Below are positions 46,965 through 59,716 of a DNA stretch of 64,000 nucleotides, in pieces (the stretch's first letter is position 1; each line of letters starts with the position of its first letter). Source of the stretch: Fragilariopsis cylindrus CCMP1102 (lineage: Eukaryota; Bacillariophyta; Bacillariophyceae; Bacillariales; Bacillariaceae); the NCBI GenBank assembly GCA_900095095.1, contig FMBT01000383.1, positions 108,065 to 172,064 on the forward strand. Reading direction: 5' to 3'. Made by a program: the position numbers and the translations under genes. The notes under the pieces are model-generated. The model was not told where the DNA came from. It was given only the letters and a program-made list of their open reading frames with translations, and searched no databases.

Positions 46965-48247
46965 ATGTTTTCTACATCAGCGAAAAGCGTGTGGATGCTG
47001 TGGAGTGCTATCTTTCAACTATGCGTATTGCTATCTGTGGTGAACGCAGGTGAAGATTATTATAAGTTACTCGGCATTTCTAAGAAAGCAACCAATAAGG
47101 AGATTAAAAAGGCATACCGTCAAAAGTCACTTGAATTTCATCCCGATAAGAATAAAGCAGAAGGCGCATCCGATAAATTTGCAGAAATCAATCATGCGTA
47201 TGAATCATTAATGAATGAAGAAAAAAGATCAATTTATGACCGATCAGGTGAAGAAGGTTTGAAACAACACGAGGCCCGGAGGCAGGTGGTGGCGGAGGAG
47301 GAGGATTTGATCCATTCTCAGAATTTTTCGGATTTGGTGGTGGTGGCCGACAACGACGAGAACAGGAACAAACTACGCCGAATGTTGATATCCCATTGGA
47401 GTTGACATTAGAACAAATGTACAGCGGAGCTATTTTTGAAGTTACGTATATTCGTCAGGTATTATGTATGAAATGGGAAATGTGTATGAAAACAAATCAA
47501 GCATGTCAGGGTCCAGGTATAAGTGTTAAGAGACAACAAATTGCACCTGGATTTGTTCAACAAGTCCAAGTGCGAGATGAACGATGTGTCGCTCGTGGTA
47601 AGATGTGGTTAAGTAATTGCTCCGAATGTAAGAACGGCCAAACCGAGTCAGAAAAGATTGAATTAACAATAGACGCCTTCAAGGGAATAAGGGACGGAGA
47701 AGCGATTACATTCGAGGATGTTGCTGATGAAAAGCCAGGATATAAAGCTGGTGATCTGAATTTTGTTATGGTAGAAAAACAACATCCCGAGTATCATCGC
47801 GAAGGAGATCACCTATACAAGACCATGACAATTCCTTTAGTAGATGCATTAGTAAGTAGTAGTAAGCTTCCTCGATAGGGAAGATATTGTCGTGTACCAT
47901 CCATAATTTGTTGGTGTATCGTTCGATATTTCATTCAACTTAGCTAACCACAACATTTATTTATTTATCCATCTCCTTTTTTTCCCTTGCAGACTGGTTT
48001 CTCATTGCCTCTTAAGCAGCTAGATGGTGAAGAATTCACCGTGACAATTGATGACATAATTTCATGCGACGAAACGTTACGAATTCCTGGAAAGGGTATG
48101 CCTCGTCGTACTGGTAGAGGTTTTGGTGACTTATTTATGACTTTTGAGGTGGATTTCCCTGAGGCAATAAGTCCTGAACAAAAGAAAAAGCTGAGAGAGA
48201 TTTTTGCTGATACAGAAAGTGGTGGATCTGGAAACTCTGAATTGTAA
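46965..48247 (+). CDS. ER-type DnaJ (class II/ERdj3-like) with one frame break
   Basis: Exons are 46965-47851 and 47993-48247. Exon 1 carries one missing base around 47273-47274; with it the protein is 380 residues. The signal peptide ends LLSVVNAG; the J domain is EDYYKLLGISKKATNKEIKK with HPDKN; the Gly/Phe region (GGGGFDPFSEFFGFGGGG) lies in the frame reached only after the break. Then come the client domain I (PLELTLEQMYSG), a Cys-containing insert (CMKWEMCMKTNQACQG, then RCVARGKMWLSNCSECKNGQ), and domain II with LRIPGKGMPRR. The HPD motif stimulates BiP in the ER lumen. The Cys pairs recall the ERdj3 insert. No KDEL-like end (ends NSEL). Confidence 0.88.
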
Positions 48248-48478
48248 CAAAATAATAATTTAGAGACTAAGTAAATTACTGGAAAAACACCAAATATACT
48301 CTAGAATTATCGAAATCGGTATTTCTATTGAATATCTATTGAAAGATAATTTAGTTAGATTTGCTTACGTAGCACAAAAAGAGAATCTGAATAAGCATTG
48401 TGCAGTAACTTTCAACTACGGATTCTATTTCAAAAATTGTCACTTGTGGTTGTCGAGTAAGTCGTCGCTCTAATTCAA

Positions 48479-49842
48479 TCAAGCTGCTAAATTTTGTTCC
48501 TCCATCTTCCTATCGTTCAGTAAATTCTTTAAGAAAAATTCACCGGCTTTGTAAGAGCTCCGCACTAAAGGTCCACTGGCTACGTATTTAAATCCCATAT
48601 TGTCAGCTTTGATCTTCCATTCGTCAAATTCTTCTGGAGTTACATATTTTTTCACCGGAAGATGTTTCCTAGTTGGTTGCAAATATTGTCCGAAAGTTAC
48701 AACATCAACATCAATCGCTCGAAGATCGTGTAGTGTTTCCATTAGATCCTCCTCGGTTTCTCCTAAACCCAACATCAGTGATGTCTTCGTTATACAATTA
48801 CCGACATTCTTGGCATATTTCAGGACAGCTAAAGATTGGTCGTAGTTCGCCCTTCTATCACGGACTTTAGACGTTAATCGTTTTACTGTTTCTACATTGT
48901 GTGCAAAAACATCCAAGCCCGACGTGGCCACGTTCTGAATGAGCTCTTCATTGCCTTGAAAATCGGGTGTCAATGCCTCTACCAACAAATCTGGTTTTTT
49001 CTCCTTCAATTTCTGGATAACTTCTCGAAAGTGGTTTGAACCTTGATCTTCTAAATCATCTCGATCGACACTAGTCAAGACAACATAATCTAATCCCCAC
49101 TTGGCAATAGCACTACTGACCTTTTCAGGTTCCTCTGGATCTAATGGTGGTGGCTTTCTAGAAGTTTTCACAGAACAAAATCGGCACCCTCTGGTACACG
49201 TATCTCCCATTATCATTATGGTCGCCGTGGCTGTCTTATCCTTCCCACCACCCCAACATTCGCCAATATTCGGACAACGTGCTTCCTCGCATACTAAAAG
49301 AAGGAAAATAAGACAACGACAAGAAATATAATATGAGAAGCGATATTCAATATGGTACACATCCAGTCATCAATTTGAAAACAAGCGAGAATAAGGATAC
49401 GTTGATATGGTCTAATATATATATATATAACACCGGTTTGAATAAAACGATAGTCTAAGAGATCCTTACCTGTCGCAAGTCCTAATTTACGAACAGTCTT
49501 TCGTAGTTCGCGATAGTTGTCGGAGTCAGCTGGTTGAACCCTGAGCCATTTCGGCTTTGGAAGAATTTTTGAACTGCGTGGAGGGGCCTTTTTGCGGATA
49601 ATGATTTCTGATTTTGGTCTTGCAAATTCGTCGAGTCCAGCATCTTCGTTTGCCAATTGTTGACGAAGAGCTTGTAGTCGTGAAGGAGATGACGACGATG
49701 ATTGTGTTACTTCTACTAAAGATGCTAATGAAGACGATGATTGTGTTACTTCTACTGAAGATGCTAGTGAAGGAGCAGCAGAAAGTAGTCTCCGTAGAGA
49801 TTTCGTCCTTGTTCCAACAATACTGTTAGTACAGCGTAACAT
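48479..49842 (-). CDS. lipA: Lipoyl synthase, probably mitochondrial, two exons
   Basis: Exons are 49842-49470 and 49293-48479 (395 residues); splicing makes [20 protein letters not shown]. This radical-SAM enzyme inserts two sulfurs into octanoyl-protein to make lipoyl groups. The auxiliary FeS motif CxxxxCxxxxxC ([12 protein letters not shown]) and the SAM-cluster motif [12 protein letters not shown] (CxxxCxxC) are both intact, as are [18 protein letters not shown] and the terminal RSSYKAGEF, whose serine binds a cluster in the family. The N-terminus [20 protein letters not shown] is basic and Ser-rich, like a mitochondrial presequence. A 39-bp tandem duplication encodes a repeated VEVTQSSSS segment in the presequence region. 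Confidence 0.95.
49700..49777. repeat. 39-bp tandem duplication in the lipoyl synthase leader
   Basis: Two near-identical units (gatgattgtgttacttctac followed by t[a/g]aagatgcta[a/g]tgaag) lie head to tail and keep the reading frame, duplicating a VEVTQSSSS segment. Confidence 0.8.
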
Positions 49843-50542
49843 CGTGCACGGTATGTTTGTTTATTTGTCGTCGCGAATGTAAAGGATTGCCTTTCCGTAT
49901 GTACAAATAGTCGTACTCAATACACAAGAAGATGGAGAAGCAATAGGTAGTTTCTATTCTAAAATATGTTGGATAATTCGTAGTTCTATAATATGTTGGA
50001 TACTTCGTAGTGCGAGTTGTATTACTCTGCCTCTCAAGACAAAAGCAAATTCCCAAGACAGTGAATCTTTATGAAAGAAGAATGAGTTTAAAAGTGACGA
50101 GGACAGTCAACATCTGTCGAAATTTGATCATGTTTGAACTTTTGACCGAAAACCGCGTCGTAGGCGAAGGAGTTTCTGTTGGTGCGCGCGTTTTTAGCGT
50201 TATTAGGGGAGAAATCAATTCAAAATATAAAAGAAATACGAGAAGTTTAGATTCACCTCATCAAGAAAGCTACTATTTATATAAAAAATTGAAATCATAT
50301 GCGTAAAGAAAAAGTGCAGTCATATACGATATTGAATAGGTGCCGCTGATCCAACAAGTCGCAAAAATATGGTCCCAAAGTATTAAAAAATATTGATTAT
50401 GCTGATAAGGTACACAAAGAAAATATTGTTGCTTCAGTTTATATTATTATATTAACATAAAAGTAGTAGTAGATCAGTTGATGATTATTTTTGTCTTCGA
50501 TCTTTTGCGCCACACGTCATATTTTAAACCATTGTCATTTAA
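49843..50542. other. Intergenic region, nothing recognised
   Basis: Lies between the lipoyl synthase start and the SET gene stop, both on minus. Frames at 49826-50056 and 50010-50306 look like chance. A directly repeated ttctataatatgttggata/ttctaaaatatgttggata pair occurs near 49957-50001. Confidence 0.5.
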
Positions 50543-52012
50543 TTATAAGTCATATGGCCACAAAACTCCTTCAAACGATTGGTCTTTATATTCCCCACTA
50601 CTATTAGGTCGAAGGTTGAGTCGTAATTCTGTCGATAACGACGACGGAATCGTCGTACTCCACCCCCAAACACTAAATCATGCCTTTGTAATGCTATAGA
50701 TGCATGTTGTCTGGCAAGAGTTTCATTTTTCAAATGCATAGAACAAATTGCCGCTTGTACTCTCATCACAATTGAATTCTCATCGTTGGAGGCATTTTAT
50801 ATTCTGTGAATTTAATACACTCATTCCAAATTTGAAGTGCCGATTCACATTGTCCGGAGGCTTCTAAAGTGATTGCTTTTAGAATTCTTAAATTTTGTAA
50901 ATCACATTCAAACCAAGCACTCCCATGCGCGTCCATTTGATCATTGTCATCTTCGACTTCGATAACCTCATCTTTAGGTAAGGCTTCACCTGCAGCCTGT
51001 TGCATTAACTCATCGATTGCATCAAGTCGTTCAAATGGATTCATAGCCATGAGTTCATTTTGAACATCAACATCAACAACAGGATACATCGGTCCATCAT
51101 CATTATCATCGCCATCACCATCCACGTCCAAAACATCAAATTCGTATCTTCGTCTTCCTTGAAATCCAAAGTAAGCATAGCATTTCGTCTATGGGAATTT
51201 TCGCAAAGTACATCCTGCTCGAGGTAACTTATACAAAGCTCTTGTCCAGCAACAATATCCTGATTCGCAACAAACCACATAATATCCCCCACAGCATATC
51301 GAGAAACGTTTGGTCTGTGATCGTGATTAAAGAAAGATGGCCAGTAATACAATCCAACGCCAGACAACGAATGATGTCCATTAGGTCCGGGATGACTAAG
51401 CATTTCTGCACAAGTTTCAATTGATAATACATTATATCGAATAATTAGGGGTAGTCGTTGTGAAATTTCTTTCGACTTTCCTTTTAATTCTGGTACATTT
51501 TTTTCAATTTGATCAATCATTGCTTCAAATTGTGAAAATACTTTATCATCTTTTGATATCCAAACGGGAGATGATTTAATATCAACTGATTCTCGTGGAT
51601 ATAGATTAGATAACTGTTCTGACCAAATCAACGGTTCTTCTATGATTTTCTGTAATAAATCCAGAACTAACAATTCGTTGACGGTACTACCCTGTGGCTC
51701 ATCTTCTTGTTCGCTATGTTCCATGTCAGCATTCCCATCATCGTCGTCTTCTTCTTCGTCTGGATCTATATATTCTAAATCTAACGCACATACTAAAGCT
51801 TTGGACACGAGAATTATGGAACCAGCAGAAACATCTTTTTTGGTAAACCATCCCTTGCCTTTGTTCGGATTCTCTCGTATCTCCAACCAGTCATAATTAT
51901 CAGGACATGTGAAATTCAATAATTCTTCAGGGATATCAAAATTCGGTTTCTCTGGACCCTCTTCTCCAGCTGTCAACACCAATGCATCGGCTTGGTCTAG
52001 AAGAGCCTCCAT
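50543..52012 (-). pseudogene. SET-domain protein (SMYD-like), frame-broken by three one-base losses
   Basis: Restoring a base at 51138-51140, 50795-50798 and 50663-50667 gives 1473 nt (490 residues). The SET part runs from WLEIRENPNKGKGWFTKKDV and AGSIILVSKALV to GLYYWPSFFNHDHRPNVSRY and VAGQELCISYLEQD, which matches the NH-x-xxPN and GExxxxxY motifs of SMYD-type SET proteins (here NHDHRPN and GQELCISY). The following half is acidic and then helical (NAMNPFERLDAI-like, ILKAITLEASGQCESALQIW), as in SMYD TPR-like tails, and ends at 50543. It could be a lysine methyltransferase. No MYND finger is evident. As with the other broken genes, sequence around each break is conserved, so an assembly fault is preferred. 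Confidence 0.75.
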
Positions 52013-52465
52013 AATGATTCTCGGTCGCTACTAGTATTGAAAGTTATGTTATTTGTTATCTGGAACGTTAGTGCGACTTCGAAATGACTAATTCCGCTTC
52101 TGTTTCTGCTCCTGCTCTGTCGTTGTCTTTTGCTCCTTTTTATTGGTCCGCTTTCTTTCTGCCATACATTATACTCAAGGGCGAGACCAACACTTGTTTT
52201 TGAGAGGGTTTAGCTAAGAAATTTTTATCCATTCATCAAAATTAAAAGTAAGTAAACCGGTAGGAATTTGTTTTTTTGTGAAATGTGTGAGCGTGTAATT
52301 TGAGAGTAGCGGAAAAGTATTTACCTTCGTCTTGTTTTGTTTTTCTTCGAAAATCGAAATAAATTGTTTTAGCGAAGGCCTATACAAAAAACAAATCAAA
52401 GCAACTCGCTGAAACACAAATTAGTAAAACTTCATCTTTTTCACAATATAAAATCAACTACCAAC
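52013..52465. other. Intergenic region between divergent genes, nothing recognised
   Basis: Presumed promoters of the SET gene and the Tyr/Cys-rich membrane protein. One 67-residue minus frame (52214-52417) is AT-rich noise. Confidence 0.45.
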
Positions 52466-54369
52466 GTGTTATACGCAATTGAAATGAAATGGATTGATGA
52501 ACCGGAACAAATAGAAGGAAAAGATAAAGAAAGATCACAGGCATCAAAGGGGAGAATGAGGAGATATACTGGAGGTAAAATAATGTTTTCGTTGTCAATA
52601 ATAGTTATGTTCTTCGGACTATTATTGCTACCGTCATCAGTAGTAGATGGATCATCTTTTTTTCAAGATGTGGTGAAAACAAAAAAGTCGTCTTCCACTC
52701 AACAACAACAAATATTAAACGATAAGCTACTATCGAAAGCCGTACCATTGGCTAATTATCGAAAAAGAATGAGTAATCGCCGTTTAGACTACGACTATTA
52801 TTATAACTACCGCAATGACGATTCAGACGATAAAGCACAGGACGATTATTACGTCAATGAAGAGGATTATTTAAACTTTGACGGATATTCTTTGAAGTAT
52901 GCTAAATGTCAACCAGTACAACGTTTTTCTCAGAGTGCATTGGAGGCTGGAGAATATTCTCCAATGGTTATCAATGATATTGTTATTATGAGACTTTGTC
53001 CTTCTCAGTACTGTTCTAGTAATAGAGAATATGGATGTAGTTCGAATTTTGTGGAATATGCTATTGAATTGACAGATTATATCCGAATCATGTTACGTTA
53101 TAAGATCGACAAAAAAGAACAACTATGTGATTGGTGTGATAGTTGTTCTAGCAATAATCGACAACGGCGAACTTCGAGCGACTATTACTACTATACAGAT
53201 GAGAATGGAAATTTTAAACGAGGAGAAAGAAAGGATGATGATGATTACGTTGCATACGATGACGCTGCTACTGCTACTGCTTCCTGTGACGATTACGATA
53301 CATACTGTTCGAATGAATATGGTTACTCCATTTGTAATAACGATGATAACGATGGTGGTAATAATGGTGGTGGTGATGATGACTACAATGATAATGATGA
53401 TAACAGCAACAGTATGACTCCCGATGAATATCTAGAAATTATCGACTGCGTTCAATTGGATGGCGGTTACTTTATCCGACCCCGATGCGACGCGTACACC
53501 GAAACTCTTTCAATGGGTATATACTATGATCGTTTCTGTTCTAGTTATGCTGGTAATGAAGTTAATATTGCAAATTTCGACCTTGGAATCGATCAATCAT
53601 ACTTCCAAGAATTCGGAGAAAACGCCGGATGTCTAGATTGTTCGGAAAGTGTAAGTAGTCTGGAGGAAGAAAAAAAAGCATTGTTATCGTTGTGTTTTCC
53701 GTATTGTACTTCTTATTTTTCTTCTTGCCATATATAACTTTTCTCATCATATTTTTAATATTTGTTACTACCTTGAATGATTGCGCTGGTATATATCTAA
53801 TTTTGATCACACACATATATATATATATATGTATATATATATCCTACGTGCAGTCTTTACCTCCTTATCTCAATTCCAATGCTAATTTGTGTAATCGGAT
53901 CGATGTCGAGAGTTCTAGATGTACTTATCGTACAACCTTTGATATGTTTGTTTCCAACGACACAGACTCTACCTCCGACCAAACCGATTGCTCCTTCATT
54001 CAGAGTGTTCGTTCTGGAACTTATGATAATGATGGACAATTCTTCGTTAACAGTGTGTTTGGAAATATTCGCATGGTCACAGATACGCAAAAAGCGTTAC
54101 TGGGTATATCATTAGCAATTTGTGCCCTACTGGCATTTTATTCGTGTTACCTCCATCATGCCATAACCAATCTATTAATAAAGTCGTTGAGCCACACAGA
54201 CTTGTTACCTCCATCGAAATTTCAACGACGTCGAAGTAATGGTAGCGGAAATCGACGAAGAGGAAGAAGAGGTCGCAAACTACCGGTCAATGAGGATGAA
54301 GATATGGACGAAGAAGAAAATTTGGAAGTCAAATTAGCAGATGATGAGAACCCCAGATCACATGAGTGA
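52466..54369 (+). CDS. Tyr/Asp/Cys-rich type I membrane protein, two exons
   Basis: Exons are 52466-53650 and 53854-54369 (566 residues from the first ATG). An inner ATG at 52583 gives MFSLSIIVMFFGLLLLPSSV as a direct signal peptide and is a good alternative start. The lumenal part has a YDYYYNYRNDDSDD run, then KYAKCQPVQRFSQSALEAGE, DIVIMRLCPSQYCSS, FVEYAIELTDYIRIMLRYKI, CDWCDSC and many more cysteines, with two acidic low-complexity inserts. After the intron come more cysteines, a single helix (ALLGISLAICALLAFYSCYL) and a basic/acidic tail. I believe similar proteins occur in several stramenopile genomes, but I know no function. The intron contains long (AT)n. Confidence 0.8.
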
Positions 54370-55130
54370 TTAATTATTTCTACTATGGTTCAACTTAGGT
54401 CAAGAAGAAATGAAAGTCAGATAGTACGCTTTCTATATTTTGATATTCTTTGCTAAAGAGTTGCATTCCATATATTCCTGTCTCTAAACTCTCCAAAAAT
54501 CAAAATTATATATTTGTTGTATTGTATGTTTACACAAACATCGCATATTATTTGAAACAAAACAAACAATTGATTCCATTCCATTCCTACCAAGTATTCC
54601 TACATTTTTTACCCATGTATTATTAATAATTCATATTCATACTTAGCACAATTATTTGTCTGTACAAATATTACCTATCTACTACACTAAGTCCATCCCT
54701 TAATAACTGCAGCTAGAGTCCTGTAATAATGTTTCCATTCTCATAGCATTCTTAGGAAATAATTTTTGTGTTAACTTTCAACTTCGCGCCAAAATGTTCA
54801 CGCGATTGTACAGTACACAGTGATGAATTACCGTAGAGCTTATTACGTGTGCGCGTACGAGATCGCAATCGATATCGCCGTTGCTTGTTTCTTTCAAAAA
54901 CGACAGGCAAGACGACAAGACGACGATCGAAGTATCAACCTATTACCTATTGCAACTATTAATGTTTCGAAGTTCTCGACATTCAACATTGGACTCGGCG
55001 CACTCCTTTCCTTTGCTTTCATGCTACTATAAGTATATAACTGCAACCGCAATTGCAACCTATTTTGGACCACATTGTAACGAAAACAAAACAAGTCAAA
55101 ATTAGACAACCAAAAAAACCATCAACAACG
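54370..55130. other. Intergenic region, nothing recognised
   Basis: Frames at 54820-55105 overlap in two phases and have no domain sign. The acidic protein's upstream in-frame extension to 55053 is not needed because a better ATG lies at 55131. Confidence 0.45.
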
Positions 55131-57843
55131 ATGGATTTCAGAAATAACCATCGTCGTCGTAGTCATCATGATAAAGAAGATCATTATAATTTTCCAGGTG
55201 ATGGAGATGAGTGTAGTGGTGGTGGTGGTGATGACGACGACGATGACGATGACGATGCCGTCATTGTGTACAAAGAAGCTACGACAGCCACATGGGCCCA
55301 CTCACAAATGTCCATGGCAAGTACTCGTTCGAAACAACGACGCCAAAAACAAAAACAGCAGCAACAAGAAGAAGAAGAAGTAGAAAATAATGATCAAAAA
55401 CATCATGGGAATAATAAACAGGTATCAACAACAATCATATCTCGGAAAAGATCAGGACGCCGAAATCGTGGTCGAGGACGACAGCATTTGTTTAACAACG
55501 ACTATGAGGAGCCAGCAGTAGAAGAAGACGACCGCAATATCAACAGCGACGAAGATGATGAGGAGGATGATAACGTTGACGCATTTGCATCGTTACGGCC
55601 TATGATGGTACAATTAAGTCAAGAACAAAAAATGGGGCTTCATCAGCAACAGCAGCAGCAGCAACAAAAAAGCGACGACAACTATAACGATAACGACAAC
55701 GATGGGCACAGCGAAACAGAAACGGTACAACATGGAGAAGATAATAATCACACGGCGGAGATCTCATTGAGAAGAGGCTCCTCGCGTCATATTGGTAGTG
55801 GGGGTAGTGGTGGTGGCGTTAGTGGTGAGGATGGCATTTATGGTCTTAATTTGAATATTCAAGCGAAAGTTTCTAAAATTAATACCAAGAAGACGTTGCT
55901 GCCATCGCTTGAAAAAGAAAATACGAACGAACTACGTGCAGTTGGTGAAGAAGATTCAGATACTATAAAATCAACTCCAATACTAAACAATAACAGCAAC
56001 AGCAACAGAACCAGAGATAAGAAATTATCGTCACCAGTCGATATTGACGGTAATGATCTATCTACAAAAAAGCTAAGAGCACTGTCGCCAATCGAGATCA
56101 ATAATGTAGTACGTTCACCGCCAGACTTCGATATTTGGGACTCTAATGATTATGATGATGATAATGACGACGACAATAGTACGGAATCAATAACCCCTTA
56201 TCGTCTACGGGGTAGTAAAGACCATGATCATAGCAGCTCTCTACTTAGTACTAGCAGAAATAACACATACACAAGTAAGACTAAGAGCATAAGTATGAAT
56301 CAAAACAAAAGCGTTCAGCATCTTCCGACCACCGGACCAATGATACTATCAAAGAGAAGCGTCGACGAAAACAGGACCTACGTAGTAATACATCTGACCA
56401 AACAGGATGGACTGATATTGATACAGCATGCGGATCAAAAAAAAAAGACGTCTCCGTCAAGATACGAAAGTTTCCTCGTCTGCAACTACTGTAACAACAA
56501 CAACTGCTCCTGCATCTCGCACTCATAGAATAAAGCGTATAGATAAATCTGGAAGGGACCAACATTGTTCTTCTACTCTTACTTCTCAGAAAAGGATGAA
56601 ACTGCTAAAGCCGAGTCGACCCAAAGCACCAACTGATGTTGAAAATGTTCGGAAATCTATCGTGGGAGTACGGTACGTAAAAACAATTCCAACAATTTAG
56701 TAATATTGTCCAATACTGTACAATAAAAAAAGAAAGCGCACTGCCAAAAAATCTCTTAATCTTACCTTTGATTTCGTTTCTAATCTACAATCTATTTATT
56801 ATCAAGACCAACACATTGGTCTCGGAATCCAAGGGAAGATCAAAGCAAAAGAATGATTTCTAAGGGAAAAAAATCTTTACATCAGCTAGCGAAGCCATCG
56901 GCATTGACAGCAGCTACGAGGACACCTTTCAAGTTGACAAAGACGATTGGAAAGAAAAAGAAGAAGAATGCGGTTTCTAATAGCCATCCTAACAACGCAC
57001 CGTCCTCGAAGAATGAGCTGGATGTAACAACAGCGGAAATCTCCACAGATAATAATACAACAAGATCACCTGATGGTGGAATGAAAAAAATCATCTTTCA
57101 GCTTCGCTCCGTCATTTGTTCCGACCAAAAGCATCGCGTCTATCGCAGCTTCATTATTTGATGATACAGTTGGTGACGACTCTGGAGATGAATGTCGACT
57201 CGTCACTTCGAACAGGCTTGCGCTTACCGGTACGAACACTAATAACATTCTTTCCCCGAAACGACGACGAGCTAAGGTTGTAACTGGAGAGTGGGGTAGA
57301 AGATTGATCGCCCTCCACAATTCACGTGCCAATGATTCGGTAAGACTTCAGAATCAAGCATTCGCTCGTCGAAGAATGTTTGACGTGAATGATCCTCGGA
57401 AACGTGCCAAGACGTTTACAGATGCTACTTTGTTGGGCTCATACAATGGTCCATGGATTAACCGCCCCGAGGACATGAAAATTACAATACTAGGATATGT
57501 CCATCGTCATATCCAGAAAGGCAATAACAGCTACACCAAGGGAAATAATCAACTACACGATCAACGTCATCATCATCAACAACAACAACAGGAAGCCGAT
57601 AGTATTGTTTCTCAAGATTATTTTGCGTGGTTTACCTTCACACTTGCAACAGCTCGTTCTATCAATCTAGAACGAGCGTGTAAGTTGAGAATTTATAATG
57701 CTGTCATTCTACCCTGTCGCACACCCATGACATTAGATCTTCCACCAAAATCGTTTGGTTGCAAGAATATCATTCGATGTGAAAAGATTGTCATTTGCAC
57801 GCATTTATGTGAACGCACCGACGGTACTGTTTCGTCATCTTGA
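55131..57843 (+). pseudogene. Acidic low-complexity protein with basic motifs, two exons, frame-broken by two extra bases
   Basis: Exons 55131-56672 and 56807-57843 join at a GT-AG intron (CG|A arginine). Removing one A from each of the runs at 56437-56446 (A10) and 57084-57090 (A7) gives 2577 nt (858 residues). The N-terminal 450 residues are disordered with Asp, Glu, Gln and Asn runs and a basic GRRNRGRGRQ patch. The rest is Lys-rich, then a more ordered end: GEWGRRLIALHNSRANDSVR, RLQNQAFARRRMFDVNDPRK, YFAWFTFTLATARSINLERA and CKLRIYNAVILPC. I recognise no family. Nuclear DNA- or RNA-linked roles are plausible from composition only. The end at 57843 is the in-frame stop; a frame reaching 57937 overlaps and is less likely. 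Confidence 0.6.
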
Positions 57844-57996
57844 AGAAAATCATGGTGATAAATTCATTCAAAGTTTGCATTTTCAGTTTGGTACTATTAC
57901 ATTAGCAAAAGTCTTAATAGTAAAGATTACTTTTTAGTACGATGGGTTCCTTGAAATATAAGAAATAAATGTATGTTCTAAATTTTTATTTTATTT

Positions 57997-59141
57997 TCAA
58001 TTCCTAGACGAAAATGGAAACTGCTGTAATATATCAATCTTCAATTTAGGGTCGACATTGTCACTAAGACGACCACCACCACTATTATTGATTTCTGCCG
58101 AATCTGCCGATTTCATTTCTGATGGTGGTCCAAGTGATGCAGAACCCGGCCCAAATTGATCAAATTTTGATTCAACAAAAAATAATGCCATTTTTCGATT
58201 TTGCAAGACAGGGATCTTTAAATAGCGTAATTCCTTCCGTATCATTTCCCCTCGATCAATATTCCGGGTTGATGTAGCTCGAGATAATATACTACTGTTT
58301 GCTACGCCTACCGCCGATGGTACAGAAGCGATTCGAAATTGCACTGTGGCATCATTCTGTGTAAAATAAAATTCAGCTATAGACTTTTCACCAGATTTGC
58401 CATCTGTTATTGATACTCGTAGGTATCTATCCTCCTGGAGTAGAATTTGACAATTATCACCACGCCGTCCACAAATTCGTTCAATTGTAGGACGTAACAC
58501 TTTCATTTGATCGGAATATTCTAATGAATTATTGATTGGTGAATCAGAATAATCCCACGGTTCGGAGAAGGTTCCAGGTGTGTCATCTTGAGACGATGTA
58601 CAACCAGCCCCTGGACTGAATAGGTTGTTATGGGGACAATCTGATAATGCACAGTGCCATTATTTTCAAAAATGAATAAATTTACGATGTACAGTACAAT
58701 AATTAAAGATAAGAGATTGTGTTGTAAGAGATATGCTATCATCCGGTCTCTTCGTTTATTTGCGAAGAAAAATGAATATGCTATGTATTTATTTTACTCA
58801 CCTGCTAGTAGACCATCCCATACTCCAATACAGTTTAAATCGTCGCAGTTGGGATCCTTTCCAACCGTTTCGGCTGCTGATACTGTATCTGTCGAAATTG
58901 ATAACGCAAGTATGGAGGATGTAGCGGTGGTAAAACTTTTTAACAAGAAACTTTTACGACTTTCGGATACTTCCTTTGGTATCAACGACGAATCATCCAC
59001 AACAATCGAAGATGAGACTGATAATATTGGAGACGTCCATGATTCTGTATAATAGATTCGAGAAGATATTACCACTGCATGTAATAACAGTACAACACAA
59101 TAATAATTTTGTATTGTTCCATTAGTCGATTGGCGTCGCAT
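57997..59141 (-). CDS. DUF1499 protein, probable thylakoid-lumen or plastid protein, two exons
   Basis: Exons are 59141-58802 and 58640-57997 (327 residues); splicing makes GVWDGLLADCPHNNLFSPGA followed by GCTSSQDDTPGTF and SEPWDYSDSP. The C-x-SSQ block and the later IERICGRRGDNCQILLQEDR and YLRVSI segment fit DUF1499, a family found in plastid and cyanobacterial proteins with no agreed function. The N-terminus has a signal-like stretch (NYYCVVLLLHAVVISSRIYY) and, further in, RKSFLLKSFTTATSSILALS ending in VSAAE, which looks like a lumen transit signal. The C-terminal 60 residues are Ser/Gly-rich. Lumen location is inference. Confidence 0.8.
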
Positions 59142-59716
59142 ATTTTTTCAATCCATGTACGCTGCTTGTTAAGCTACTGTAATCTATGAGCCGATAGAAA
59201 TGGCTTTTTAAGCATAAATGCCGATTAATAACTTGCCTTGTAGATTTCTAATCCAGCGATTTGTACCTTTATTCCATCATCGTTGCTGAGTTGTCGTTTG
59301 TCGTCGACACATCACTGTTTGAAAAAGACACAAAATTCTACACACACTTACTTGTAAATTTGAAATTACTGTAGAAGCAGATTTTTTTAAAAGATAATCC
59401 GACAATATATAATGCGTCATCGTATCGTATGCACGACTGAAAGATGCCAAACACGCACCCATTCACCACTTCGACGATCTTTTTCATTCCATTTTTTCAT
59501 TTTCATTTAGTTATTTGCATGTCACGATGATGTGAAGCTTAGCACTTTTTGTTCAACTTCGCAACTATTAACTTTCGAAAACTATACCCACGTCCGAGTC
59601 ATCAAAAAGATAAACTCCCCCCTTCCAACCTGTCATATACGATTATACTCACTCCATTCTAATCTAATCAATCAGATTTCGACATCGGTATCATTTAAAA
59701 ACTCGCCGTCTTCATT
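59142..59716. other. Intergenic region between divergent genes, nothing recognised
   Basis: It should carry the promoters of the DUF1499 and DUF1415-like genes. No convincing frame (the minus frame at 59277-59462 lacks features) and no RNA gene. Confidence 0.45.
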
